This document shows positions 25,663-34,796 of a stretch of DNA of 64,000 nt, piece by piece. The DNA is from Candidatus Bacteroides merdigallinarum (GTDB lineage Bacteria > Bacteroidota > Bacteroidia > Bacteroidales > Bacteroidaceae). Every line of letters starts with the position of its first letter. Position 1 is the first letter of the stretch. Under the pieces are notes generated by a model. The model was not told the DNA's origin and made no database searches. It saw only the letters and a program-made list of their open reading frames with translations. The translations under genes were made by a program, and so were the position numbers. The stretch is taken from positions 1-64,000 of the forward strand of contig DXBX01000026.1 of assembly GCA_019116285.1 (NCBI GenBank), in the 5' to 3' direction.

Positions 25663-26604
25663 ATGGACAATAGAATTACTTCTTTATTTGGTATAGAGCA
25701 TCCCATTATCCAAGGTGGCATGGTGTGGTGCAGTGGTTGGCGATTGGCATCGGCTGTGAGCAATGCCGGCGGATTGGGCTTGTTGGGGGCAGGTTCCATG
25801 CATCCCGAAACCTTGCGCGAGCATATCCGAAAGACCCACCTTGCCACGTCGAAGCCTTTCGGCGTGAATCTCCCCCTGATGTATCCGCAGGTAGATGAGG
25901 TGATGCAACTCCTGGTGGATGAGGGTGTCAAGATTGTGTTCACCTCCGCCGGAAGTCCCAAGAAATGGACGGGATGGTTACACGCGCATGGCATAACGGT
26001 GGTGCACGTGGTGTCCTCTTCTACTTTTGCCAGGAAGGCGGAGGAAGCCGGAGTGGATGCCATCGTGGCGGAAGGTTTTGAAGCCGGAGGCCACAACGGG
26101 CGTGAGGAGACTACAACGCTTTGCCTGATACCCGCCGTGCGTCGGGCCACGGAGCTTCCCTTGATTGCTGCCGGAGGCATCGCTACGGGCGAGGCCATAT
26201 TGGCCATGCAGGTCTTGGGGGCAGAAGGCGTGCAGATAGGTACCCGTTTTGCCTTGACCGCGGAGAGCTCGGCCAGCGAAGTGTTCAAAGAATATTGTTT
26301 GCATCTGGAGGAGGGAGACACCCGTCTGTTGCTGAAAAAGTTGGCTCCAACCCGTCTGGTGAAAGGCAAGTTCCTGGACAGTGTTACAAAAGCTGAGGAT
26401 GCAGGCGCCACTCCCGACGAGCTCCGTGCCCTACTAGGGAAAGGACGCGCCAAACTGGGTATCTTCGAAGGAAACCTGGACGAAGGAGAGCTGGAAATCG
26501 GACAAATCGCTTCGCTGCTGAAGGGGAAAGGCATCCAGACGGTAGCCGAGGTGATGCAGGAACTGACAGAGGGTTATGAGAGGGCGCTGGCGGGACTGAA
26601 ATAA
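25663..26604 (+). CDS. Nitronate monooxygenase / FabK-like flavoprotein
   Basis: GIEHPIIQGGMVWCSGWRLASAVSNAGGLGLLGAG, EGFEAGGHNGREETTTL, LIAAGGIATGEAILAMQVLGAEGVQIGTRF. Confidence 0.9.
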   Translation: MDNRITSLFGIEHPIIQGGMVWCSGWRLASAVSNAGGLGLLGAGSMHPETLREHIRKTHLATSKPFGVNLPLMYPQVDEVMQLLVDEGVKIVFTSAGSPKKWTGWLHAHGITVVHVVSSSTFARKAEEAGVDAIVAEGFEAGGHNGREETTTLCLIPAVRRATELPLIAAGGIATGEAILAMQVLGAEGVQIGTRFALTAESSASEVFKEYCLHLEEGDTRLLLKKLAPTRLVKGKFLDSVTKAEDAGATPDELRALLGKGRAKLGIFEGNLDEGELEIGQIASLLKGKGIQTVAEVMQELTEGYERALAGLK

Positions 26605-26762
26605 AGAGATTAGTGGATGACAGTTGGCATAAAAAACGAGAAATTTCTCTCCGAAAAAGCGTAACTCTTGTCATTCATTTTGGATAAAGTAAATATTTGT
26701 TCCCATACATCGGCGTTTTTCATTAACTTATGCACACCTTTTATGCATCCTTTTCTGCGCCC

Positions 26763-26839
26763 TTTCCGAAAGAGACCAAAAAGAGACCAAAAAGAGAGGA
26801 GAAAGAGAGGAGAAACGAAGGGATAACGAATGGACGACA
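26763..26839. repeat. Array G: seven 11-bp direct units (gaccaaaaaga x2, gaggagaaaga/gaggagaaacg, and related)
   Basis: Units at 26763, 26774, 26785, 26796, 26807, 26818, 26829. Confidence 0.85.
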
Positions 26840-27032
26840 GATAAGAATTAAATTCTTTACATGAAATAATATATATCATTGAATATTATTATTTTGCGAG
26901 ATTTGTCATCTGATATTTTTTTGTCATAATACACCCACTTAAGAGATGGTTTTCTCCTAAATGTCTTCGTTTGTTATGTTAATTTAATTATTAATATAGA
27001 ATGGTATTTGTAAAAAAGTATGCTATATAAGA

Positions 27033-27120
27033 CGAGGGCATGTCGAAACACAAGTAAGTTTTCAATCCCCTCCTTCTTGAAGGAGAATTAGGTTACTGAC
27101 AGCGTTTCGGCACACCCTCT
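27033..27120. repeat. 88-nt nested near-palindrome (GAGGGCATGTCGAAAC ... GTAAGTTTTCAATCCCCTCCTTC-TT-GAAGGAGAATTAGGTTAC ... GTTTCGGCACACCCTC)
   Basis: Core resembles the ends of the 13223-13393 element placed back to back. Confidence 0.65.
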
Positions 27121-27162
27121 TTGATTTTGGAAGCTACGTTTTCTTCAATGTGACTCAAATAA

Positions 27163-27204
27163 AAAACCGTTCCCCCAGAATAGACAAGGAGGGAACGGTT
27201 TTAC
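27163..27204. terminator. Bidirectional terminator-like hairpin
   Basis: AAAACCGTTCCC...GGGAACGGTTTT; flanked by A- and T-rich sequence, between convergent genes. Confidence 0.7.
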
Positions 27205-27432
27205 CACAAACAAACATAAACAGGACTGCTACTAATACTAACTTTTTAGTGAAAACTCATTTATTCGTAATAACAAAAGGGGTATGTTTTGATTAAGAAT
27301 CATCGTTTTCCTTAAAATCACTATTCAAATCCTGTGCCAAAGCTATTTCTTTGTTTATAGGTAGGGGTAGACTGTGGAAACTTGTGGAATGTGTGGAGTG
27401 AGATGGGGAATTATTCCACACTATTTCTTGTC

Positions 27433-28767
27433 TTAAACCTCTATGCCATATAGCTTCAGTTTGTTGTATAACGTCTTGCGATCAATGCCCAAGAGGATAG
27501 CAGCCCGGCTTTTGTTATGCCCGGTTTGTCGCAGGGCTTCGATGATGTGTTGTTTTTCTGTCTCTTCGTTACGCAAAGGCAGGGTGGCGGGCGAAGAGTA
27601 TGCTTCATTCCGGGTGCTAAGTTCGCTCAGTTCATCGGGAGTGATGTAGGGACCTGTGGCCAGCAAGGTGGCACGCCGAATGATGTTTTTCATTTGTCGC
27701 AGGTTGCCCGGCCAGGTATAATCCAATAACAACTGGCAGGAACGATTGTCGAAACCGATGAGTTGCTTGTTCATTTCACGGTTGGCCTGGTCCAGGAAGA
27801 GGTTGGCAAAGAGCAGGATGTCTTCGCGGCGGTCTTTCAGTGCAGGGATGCGGAGGGTGAACTCATTGATGCGGTGGTAGAGGTCCTCGCGGAAAGAGCC
27901 TTTCTCGATGGCTTGCTCCAGGTTCTCGTTGGTGGCCGACACCAGGCGCACGTCCACTTGAATCTCCTTGTTGGAGCCGATGGGGCGTATCTTCCGTTCC
28001 TGCAAGGCGCGGAGCAGTTGCACTTGCACTTCGTAGCTCAGGTTTCCTATTTCGTCCAGGAAGATGGTACCGCCGTTGGCTTCCACAAAGGCACCCGTTT
28101 TGTCGTTCAGCGCACCGGTGAAGGCTCCTTTCACATGGCCGAAGAATTCCGATGCGGCCAGCTCCTTGGGGATGGAGCCGCAGTCGATGGCGATGAAGGG
28201 GCGATGGGCACGCTTGCTCAGTTGGTGGATGCGGTGGGCGACGTATTCCTTGCCGGTGCCGCTGGCACCGTTGATGAGGACAGACATGTTGGTGGGCGCT
28301 ACCAGCTTGACATAATTGTAGAGTTGGCGGGCTGCGTCGCTCTCGCCTTCCAGGAAGTCGGTCGGCTCGGTGGTGGAGGTATTCGTGGATTCCGGTAGTC
28401 GGGGGGAGGAGGCATTCAGTGCCTCACCTATTTTTTTCAGCAGTTCGTCGGGATTGATGGGCTTGGCGATGTAGTCGCGGGCCCCCAGTTTCATGGCCTG
28501 TACGGCAGATTGAATATCGGCGTAGCCCGTCATGATGATGAGCGGGATGGGGAGCTTGTTCTCGGTCAGCCAGCGGAGGAGGTCGGTGCCTTCGTGGTCG
28601 GGCAGGCGCAAGTCGGATAGGATCAGGTCCACGTTTTCCGTCTCGATATGCTTGCGGGCACGGGCTACGTTGCTGGTCGAGGCCACGGAGAATCCCTTCT
28701 TTCCCAGCCATGTTTTCAGCATCATGCCGTATGTAATGTCGTCTTCTACGATTAAAATGGATTTCAT
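27433..28767 (-). CDS. Sigma-54-dependent response regulator (NtrC/ZraR-like)
   Basis: REC SILIVEDD...LILSDLRLPDHEG; AAA+ GASGTGKE, GAFTGA; Fis-type HTH KSRAAILLGIDRKTLYNKLKLYGI; start at 28767. Confidence 0.92.
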   Translation of the reverse strand: MKSILIVEDDITYGMMLKTWLGKKGFSVASTSNVARARKHIETENVDLILSDLRLPDHEGTDLLRWLTENKLPIPLIIMTGYADIQSAVQAMKLGARDYIAKPINPDELLKKIGEALNASSPRLPESTNTSTTEPTDFLEGESDAARQLYNYVKLVAPTNMSVLINGASGTGKEYVAHRIHQLSKRAHRPFIAIDCGSIPKELAASEFFGHVKGAFTGALNDKTGAFVEANGGTIFLDEIGNLSYEVQVQLLRALQERKIRPIGSNKEIQVDVRLVSATNENLEQAIEKGSFREDLYHRINEFTLRIPALKDRREDILLFANLFLDQANREMNKQLIGFDNRSCQLLLDYTWPGNLRQMKNIIRRATLLATGPYITPDELSELSTRNEAYSSPATLPLRNEETEKQHIIEALRQTGHNKSRAAILLGIDRKTLYNKLKLYGIEV

Positions 28768-28825
28768 TGTCCTCGCTTTAGGTTTCTTTTGCCAGACAAA
28801 GGTAAGCGGTTTTGGCTGAAAGTCG

Positions 28826-28833
28826 TATATTTG
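28826..28833 (+). promoter_or_regulatory. -7 element TATATTTG upstream of the peptidylprolyl isomerase gene
   Basis: TAnnTTTG match 27 nt before ATG. Confidence 0.5.
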
Positions 28834-28859
28834 CAGGCTTAAATTAAACAAAAAGGAAA

Positions 28860-29696
28860 ATGAAGCGAAATATTATTGTCATATTAACCCTGCTGGTCTG
28901 TGGGCTGACCGCCTGCAAGCCGGGAGCAAACCAAGGAAAAATGGAAACAAGACTGAAGATTGAGACCACCGCGGGAGACATCGTGGTGAAGCTCTACAAC
29001 GAGACGCCGAAACACCGTGACAACTTCATCAAGCTGGCCCAGGAAGGCACGTACAATGGCACCCTCTTCCACCGGGTCATCAAGGACTTCATGATCCAGG
29101 CGGGCGACCCCCAGAGCAAGAACGCGCCCAAGGGACAGTCCCTGGGCCGGGGAGACGTGGGCTACACCATTCCTGCCGAGTTTGTCTATCCCCAGTACTT
29201 CCACAAGCGCGGCGCCTTGTCTGCCGCCCGCCAGGGAGACAATGTGAATCCGAAGAAGGAGTCGTCGGGCTGCCAGTTCTACATCGTGACGGGCAAGGTC
29301 TACAACGACCAGTCGCTGCTGAGCATGGAGGAGCAGATCAACCAGATGCACTTGCAAAGTGCCTTCAATGCCTTGGCTCAGAAGCACATGAAGGACATCT
29401 ATAAGATGCGGCGCGAAGGCGACCAGGAAGGCCTGATGAAGCTCCAGGACGAGCTGATAGAGCAGGCCGAGAAGGAGATGGCCGGCAAGCTGCGCTTCCA
29501 GTTCACGCCCGAACAGGTGAAGGCCTATACCACCGTGGGCGGCACGCCCCATCTGGACGGGGAATATACCGTCTTCGGCGAGGTGTTGGAAGGCATGGAC
29601 GTGGTGGACAAGATCCAGCGGGTCAAGACCGACCGCAACGACCGCCCGGAAGAAGATGTAGTGATCAATAAGGTGACCGTCCTTGAAGATAAATAA
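28860..29696 (+). CDS. Cyclophilin-type peptidylprolyl isomerase (lipoprotein)
   Basis: ETTAGDIVVKLYNETPKHRDNFIKLAQEGTYNGTLFHRVIKDFMIQAGDPQ. Confidence 0.92.
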   Translation: MKRNIIVILTLLVCGLTACKPGANQGKMETRLKIETTAGDIVVKLYNETPKHRDNFIKLAQEGTYNGTLFHRVIKDFMIQAGDPQSKNAPKGQSLGRGDVGYTIPAEFVYPQYFHKRGALSAARQGDNVNPKKESSGCQFYIVTGKVYNDQSLLSMEEQINQMHLQSAFNALAQKHMKDIYKMRREGDQEGLMKLQDELIEQAEKEMAGKLRFQFTPEQVKAYTTVGGTPHLDGEYTVFGEVLEGMDVVDKIQRVKTDRNDRPEEDVVINKVTVLEDK

Positions 29697-30921
29697 GCTG
29701 ACACTGGACAATGGCTTGCGGCTGGTGCACCACGAGGACACCACTACGCAGATGGTGGCGCTGAACATCGTCTATGATGTCGGCTCGCGCGACGAGCATC
29801 CGGACCATACCGGCTTTGCCCACCTGTTCGAGCACCTGATGTTCGGCGGGTCGGTACACATCCCCGACTATGACACCCCCCTGCAGCAGGCCGGCGGGGA
29901 GAACAACGCCTGGACCAACAACGACATCACCAACTACTACCTCACCGTGCCGCGCTCCAATGCCGAGATAGGCTTCTGGCTGGAGTCCGACCGTATGCTC
30001 GAGCTGGCCTTCAGTCCGCGGAGCCTGGAGGTGCAGCGCGGCGTGGTGATGGAGGAGTTCAAGCAGCGATGCCTCAACCAGCCCTACGGCGACGTGGCCC
30101 ATCTGATGCGCCCCTTGGCCTACCGGGTGCATCCCTATCAATGGCCCACCATCGGCAAGCAGTTGAGCCACATAGCCGACGCCACGCTGGACGAAGTGAA
30201 GGACTTCTTCTTCCGCCACTATGCGCCCAACAATGCCGTGCTGGCCGTCACCGGCAACCTGTCGTGGGACGAGGCACGCCGCCTGACAGAGAAGTGGTTC
30301 GGCCCCATCCCCCGGCGGGACATAGCCCAACGGTGCTTGCCGCAAGAACCCGTGCAGACCGAGGAACGCCGCCTGTGCGTGGAGCGCAATGTACCTCTCC
30401 ATGCCCTGTACCTGGCCTTTCACATGTGCGGGCGGGGCGAGGCGGACTACTATGCCTTCGATATCCTGTCGGACATCCTGAGCAACGGCCGCTCCAGCCG
30501 CCTGACCCGTCGCCTGGTGCAGGAGCGGAAGCTGTTCTCCAACATTGACGCCTATATCGCCGGCTCGCGCGACGCGGGTTTGCTGAACATCAGCGGGCGA
30601 CCGGCGGCCGGGGTGTCGCTGGAGGAGGCCGAGGCTGCCGTGTGGGAAGAGCTGGCCCGCCTGAAGGAAGAGCCGGTGGATGCCCGCGAGCTGGAGAAGG
30701 TGAAGAACAAGTTCGAGTCCACCCAGATCTTCGGCAACATCAACTATCTGAACGTGGCCACCAACCTGGCCTGGTTCGAGCTGACGGGCGAGGTGGAGGA
30801 CATCGACCGCGAGGTGGACCGCTACCGGGCGGTGACATCCGACCGCTTGCAGGCAGTGGCCCGTCGTGCCTTCCGCCGGGAGAATGCCAATGTGTTGTAT
30901 TATAACCCCCTTTCCAAGTGA
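29683..30921 (+). CDS. M16 family zinc peptidase
   Basis: DEHPDHTGFAHLFEHLMFGGSVHIPDYDTPLQQAGGENNAWTNND (HxxEH); TTG start overlapping the PPIase. Confidence 0.92.
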   Translation: MKINKLTLDNGLRLVHHEDTTTQMVALNIVYDVGSRDEHPDHTGFAHLFEHLMFGGSVHIPDYDTPLQQAGGENNAWTNNDITNYYLTVPRSNAEIGFWLESDRMLELAFSPRSLEVQRGVVMEEFKQRCLNQPYGDVAHLMRPLAYRVHPYQWPTIGKQLSHIADATLDEVKDFFFRHYAPNNAVLAVTGNLSWDEARRLTEKWFGPIPRRDIAQRCLPQEPVQTEERRLCVERNVPLHALYLAFHMCGRGEADYYAFDILSDILSNGRSSRLTRRLVQERKLFSNIDAYIAGSRDAGLLNISGRPAAGVSLEEAEAAVWEELARLKEEPVDARELEKVKNKFESTQIFGNINYLNVATNLAWFELTGEVEDIDREVDRYRAVTSDRLQAVARRAFRRENANVLYYNPLSK

Positions 30922-30922
30922 T

Positions 30923-32272
30923 ATGAACCGATTCTTGCAGACCTACGGGGCCCACTACCGGGCTCTGTTCACGCTGGGGATGCCCATCGTGGTGGGGCAG
31001 TTGGGAGTGATTATCCTGGGCTTTGCCGACACGCTGATGGTGGGGCATCACAGCACCGTGGAGCTGGGTGCCGCCTCCTTTGTCAACAATATGTTCAACC
31101 TCTGCATCATCTTCAGCACCGGGTTCAGCTACGGGCTGACGCCGGTGGTGGGTGCTTTCTATGGGGCACGACGGTATGCCGAGGCGGGGTTATCTCTGCG
31201 GTGCAGCCTGGTGGCCAACGCGCTGGTGGCCCTGCTGGAGATGGCGGTGATGACCGTGCTCTATCTCAACCTGGAGCAGCTGGGGCAACCCGCCGAGCTG
31301 ATACCCCTCATCAAGCCCTACTACCTGGTGTTGCTCGTCTCGCTGCTGTTCGTCATGCTGTTCAATGCCTTCAAGCAGTTCACGGACGGCATCACGGACA
31401 CGCGCACTGCCATGTGGATTCTGCTGGGCGGCAATGCAATGAATATCCTTGGTAACTACCTATTAATATATGGTAAGCTGGGCCTGCCCGAACTGGGCCT
31501 GCTGGGTGCCGGGCTGAGCACACTCTTGTCCCGCATCGCGATGGTGGGGGTGTTCGCCTGGATTGTCCTGCGGGCCCGCCGGTTCCGCCGCTACCGGGTG
31601 GGACTGCTGCGCCAACGCTGGTCGCCCGTGCTCTTCCGACGGCTCAATGCACTGGGTTGGCCCGTGGGGCTGCAGATGGGCATGGAGACGGCCTCGTTCA
31701 GCCTGAGTGTCATCATGGTGGGATGGCTGGGCACCATCGCCCTGGCCTCGCACCAGATCATGCTGACCATCTCGCAGTTTACCTTCATGATGTTCTACGG
31801 CATGGGGGCGGCGGTGGCCGTGCGTGTCAGCAACTTCCACGGTGTGGGCAATGTGCGGGATGTGCGCCGCTCGGCCAACGCCGGGTTCCACCTCATCCTG
31901 ATGATGGCGGTGGTGCTGCTCAGCATCATCTTTGCCTGCCGCTATTCGGTGGCGGGGTGGTTCACGGACAGTGCCGAGGTGGCCGTGCTGGTGCCGGCGT
32001 TATTCCTGCCCTTCCTGGTCTATCAGTTCGGTGACGGCCTCCAGATAACCTTTGCCAATGCCCTGCGTGGAATAGCCGACGTCAGGCCGATGATGCTGAT
32101 GGCCTTCATCGCCTACTTCGTCATCTCCCTGCCGGTGGGCTACCTGTTTGCCTTCGTGCTGGACTGGGGACTGGTGGGTATCTGGGCGGCGTTCCCCTTT
32201 GGGCTGACCACGGCGGGGGTGCTGTTCTGGCTCCGCTTCCGCGCACAGACCCGCGTGCATGCCCCTCGTTAG
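30923..32272 (+). CDS. MATE family efflux transporter (NorM-like)
   Basis: LFTLGMPIVVGQLGVIILGFADTLMVGHHSTVELGAASFVNNMF. Confidence 0.92.
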   Translation: MNRFLQTYGAHYRALFTLGMPIVVGQLGVIILGFADTLMVGHHSTVELGAASFVNNMFNLCIIFSTGFSYGLTPVVGAFYGARRYAEAGLSLRCSLVANALVALLEMAVMTVLYLNLEQLGQPAELIPLIKPYYLVLLVSLLFVMLFNAFKQFTDGITDTRTAMWILLGGNAMNILGNYLLIYGKLGLPELGLLGAGLSTLLSRIAMVGVFAWIVLRARRFRRYRVGLLRQRWSPVLFRRLNALGWPVGLQMGMETASFSLSVIMVGWLGTIALASHQIMLTISQFTFMMFYGMGAAVAVRVSNFHGVGNVRDVRRSANAGFHLILMMAVVLLSIIFACRYSVAGWFTDSAEVAVLVPALFLPFLVYQFGDGLQITFANALRGIADVRPMMLMAFIAYFVISLPVGYLFAFVLDWGLVGIWAAFPFGLTTAGVLFWLRFRAQTRVHAPR

Positions 32273-32305
32273 GGGGGCAGTCAGGCCTATGCGTGTTTCC
32301 CGGTC

Positions 32306-32442
32306 TTTCCCAATGACTGGGAAGATACTTTCCCAACGGCTGGGAAAATGCTTTCCCAACGGCTGGGAAAATGCTTTCCCAACAGCAGGGAAATGGTTTT
32401 CCCAGCTAATGGGAAAAGCCGGTCCCGTATAGGGGAAGATAT
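32306..32442. repeat. Array C: six tandem 23-bp units, TTTCCCA-N5-TGGGAAA-N4
   Basis: Unit starts 32306, 32329, 32352, 32375, 32398, 32421; arms conserved while loops vary. Confidence 0.95.
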
Positions 32443-32495
32443 TGGTTTATACCATGGACTGAATGGTTTAATGTTGTACGCATATAATATAAGGT

Positions 32496-34796
32496 ATGAA
32501 TAATGTATCCCGGTTCAAGGTTATCGTGAGCTTCCTGGTACTGCTGGCAGTGTTATTCTTCTCCCTCTACTTCGTGCATAGGGAGCTGGGTGTCCTGACA
32601 CAGAGTGAGGGGCGCGATGTGCAGTGGATGGACAGCCTCTCCGTGCTGTTGGAGGAGAAGGATGCCAATACGGTCCGTATCCTGCGCACGCTGACAGAGG
32701 CCCATGACAGCCTTATCTCGACGGAGGAGATAGAGGACATAATCACCAGCCGGGACACCCTTGTGCTGCGCCCCCGGATAGAGCGCCGTGTGGTGCACCA
32801 TCGGGATACCGTGGTGACCCCGCCTGCGACCCCCAAGAAGAAGGGCTTCTTCAAGCGGTTGCGGGATGCCTTCTCCTCCTCCAAGCCCGATTCGGTCATC
32901 ATCCGTGAGAAGACCTCGGTGGAATACACCATCGACACCCTGATCAATGTCTACAACCCGATGGACTCCTTGCAAGCCCGCCTGCGCGGGGTGCTGGCGC
33001 GTGAACAGGAGGTGAACGATGCCCTCCGCCGGCGCAAGGCCCGTCTGCAGGCGGTCAATACCCGGCTGACGGCCCGCATCGATACCCTGCTGAAGCATTA
33101 TGAGGAGGAGACCTTGCTGCAGGCGCGGTCCGATGCCGAGCGGCGGCGGGAGTTGCGCCTGCAGTCGGCGCGCACCATTGGAGCCATTGCCGTGGGGGCC
33201 GTGCTGCTGGCCGCCTTCTTCCTGGTACTGATAGGCCGCGACATCGCGCGCAATAACCGCTACCGGCGTGAGCTGGAGGAGGCCCGCCGCAGGGCCGAGG
33301 ACCTGCTGGCCGTGCGAGAGCGGTTGATGCTGGCCATTACGCACGACTTCAAAGCACCGTTGGGGTCCATCATCGGTTATACAGACCTCCTGTCCCGGCT
33401 CACGGTGGACGGGCGGCAGCGGTTCTACCTGGACAACATGAGGCAGTCCTCGCAACACCTGTTGAGGCTGGTCACCGACCTGCTGGACTTCCATCGCCTT
33501 GACCTGCATAAGGCCGAGGTCCACCGCGTGCCGTTCCATCCGGCGCGCCTGCTGGAGGAGGTCTGCATCAGCTTCCGGCCACTGACCTCGGCCAAGGGGC
33601 TGGAGCTGAGGCAGGAGGTGGAGCCGGGGTTGTCGGCCGCCTTCGTCTGTGACCCCTTGCGCCTGCGTCAGATTGTCAACAACCTGCTGTCCAATGCCGT
33701 GAAGTTCACCCGGAAGGGCAGCATCACCCTTTCCGCCGGGTACGATGAGGTGGGGCGGCGGCTGGTTGTGTCCGTGGCCGATACGGGGCAGGGCATGGAG
33801 CCGTCCGACCGCGAGCGTATCTTCCGTGAGTTTACCCGTCTGCCGGGTGCCCAGGGGCAGGAGGGGTTCGGGCTGGGCCTTTCCATCGTGCGGATGCTGG
33901 TTCAGCTGCTGGAGGGTACCATCGATGTGGAGAGCGAGCCGGGCAAGGGCAGCGTGTTCACTGTCCGCATCCCGATGGAGCGGACCACGGACGAGGTGCC
34001 GCCCGAGGCGCAGGAGCCGGCGGCGGCCGAGGGGGACATCCATGAGCCGACGGGAGCCTCCCGCCTGCTGCTGATTGACGATGACCGTATCCAGCTTATG
34101 CTGACGACGGCCATGCTGAAGCAACAGGGTATCCTGTCTGTGTCGTGCCTGCAGGTGGATGAGGTGCTGGATGCGTTGCGCACCGGTCACTTTGATGCGT
34201 TGCTGACGGATGTTCAGATGCCGGCCATGGATGGATTCGAGTTGTTGCGGCTGCTGCGTGCCTCCAATATCCCGCAGGCCCGGACCATTCCGGTGATAGC
34301 CGTCACGGCCCGCAGTGATATGGGGCGGGAGGACTTTCTGGGGCATGGGTTTGCCGGCTGCCTGCACAAGCCCTTCACTGTGACGGAGCTGCGGGACGAG
34401 CTGTCCCGCCTGGAAACGGTGCCTGCCGCCTTGCCGGCGATGCCGGATGCACCCTTAACGGCTCCCCCCTCCGAGGGAGTGGACTTGTCCGCCTTGACGG
34501 CCTTCTCGGGGGATGACCCCGAGGCTGCCCGCTCCATCGTGGAGAGCTTCCTGGAGGAGACCCGCCGGCATCTGCTTCGGATGCGGGAGGCATCGGGCCG
34601 GGGCGATACGGACGAGCTCTCGGCTGTGGCGCATAAGATGATCCCGCTCTTCACGCTGATAGGGGCCGGGCAGACGGTCCGCCTGCTCCGCCGCTTGGAG
34701 GCGGCACAAGGCCAGCCGTGGGACGCAACGCTGCAGGCGGTTGCCACGGATGCGATGGCAGGTGTGGAGGGTGTATTGCGGGCGGTCCGGGATTAG
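32496..34796 (+). CDS. Hybrid sensor histidine kinase/response regulator with HisKA, HATPase, REC and Hpt domains
   Basis: AITHDFKAPLGSIIGYTDLL, NNLLSNAVKFT, GLGLSIVRMLVQLLEG, DALLTDVQMPAMDGFE, AVAHKMIPLFTLIGA. Confidence 0.92.
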   Translation: MNNVSRFKVIVSFLVLLAVLFFSLYFVHRELGVLTQSEGRDVQWMDSLSVLLEEKDANTVRILRTLTEAHDSLISTEEIEDIITSRDTLVLRPRIERRVVHHRDTVVTPPATPKKKGFFKRLRDAFSSSKPDSVIIREKTSVEYTIDTLINVYNPMDSLQARLRGVLAREQEVNDALRRRKARLQAVNTRLTARIDTLLKHYEEETLLQARSDAERRRELRLQSARTIGAIAVGAVLLAAFFLVLIGRDIARNNRYRRELEEARRRAEDLLAVRERLMLAITHDFKAPLGSIIGYTDLLSRLTVDGRQRFYLDNMRQSSQHLLRLVTDLLDFHRLDLHKAEVHRVPFHPARLLEEVCISFRPLTSAKGLELRQEVEPGLSAAFVCDPLRLRQIVNNLLSNAVKFTRKGSITLSAGYDEVGRRLVVSVADTGQGMEPSDRERIFREFTRLPGAQGQEGFGLGLSIVRMLVQLLEGTIDVESEPGKGSVFTVRIPMERTTDEVPPEAQEPAAAEGDIHEPTGASRLLLIDDDRIQLMLTTAMLKQQGILSVSCLQVDEVLDALRTGHFDALLTDVQMPAMDGFELLRLLRASNIPQARTIPVIAVTARSDMGREDFLGHGFAGCLHKPFTVTELRDELSRLETVPAALPAMPDAPLTAPPSEGVDLSALTAFSGDDPEAARSIVESFLEETRRHLLRMREASGRGDTDELSAVAHKMIPLFTLIGAGQTVRLLRRLEAAQGQPWDATLQAVATDAMAGVEGVLRAVRD

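Noticed and set aside
32306-32442. Arrays as CRISPR
   Set aside because: Units are contiguous 22-24 bp repeats with no ~30-bp unique spacers, and no cas genes are present.
32553-34367. 604-aa minus-strand ORF antisense to the histidine kinase
   Set aside because: Shadow ORF with low-complexity Q/H/G/P content.
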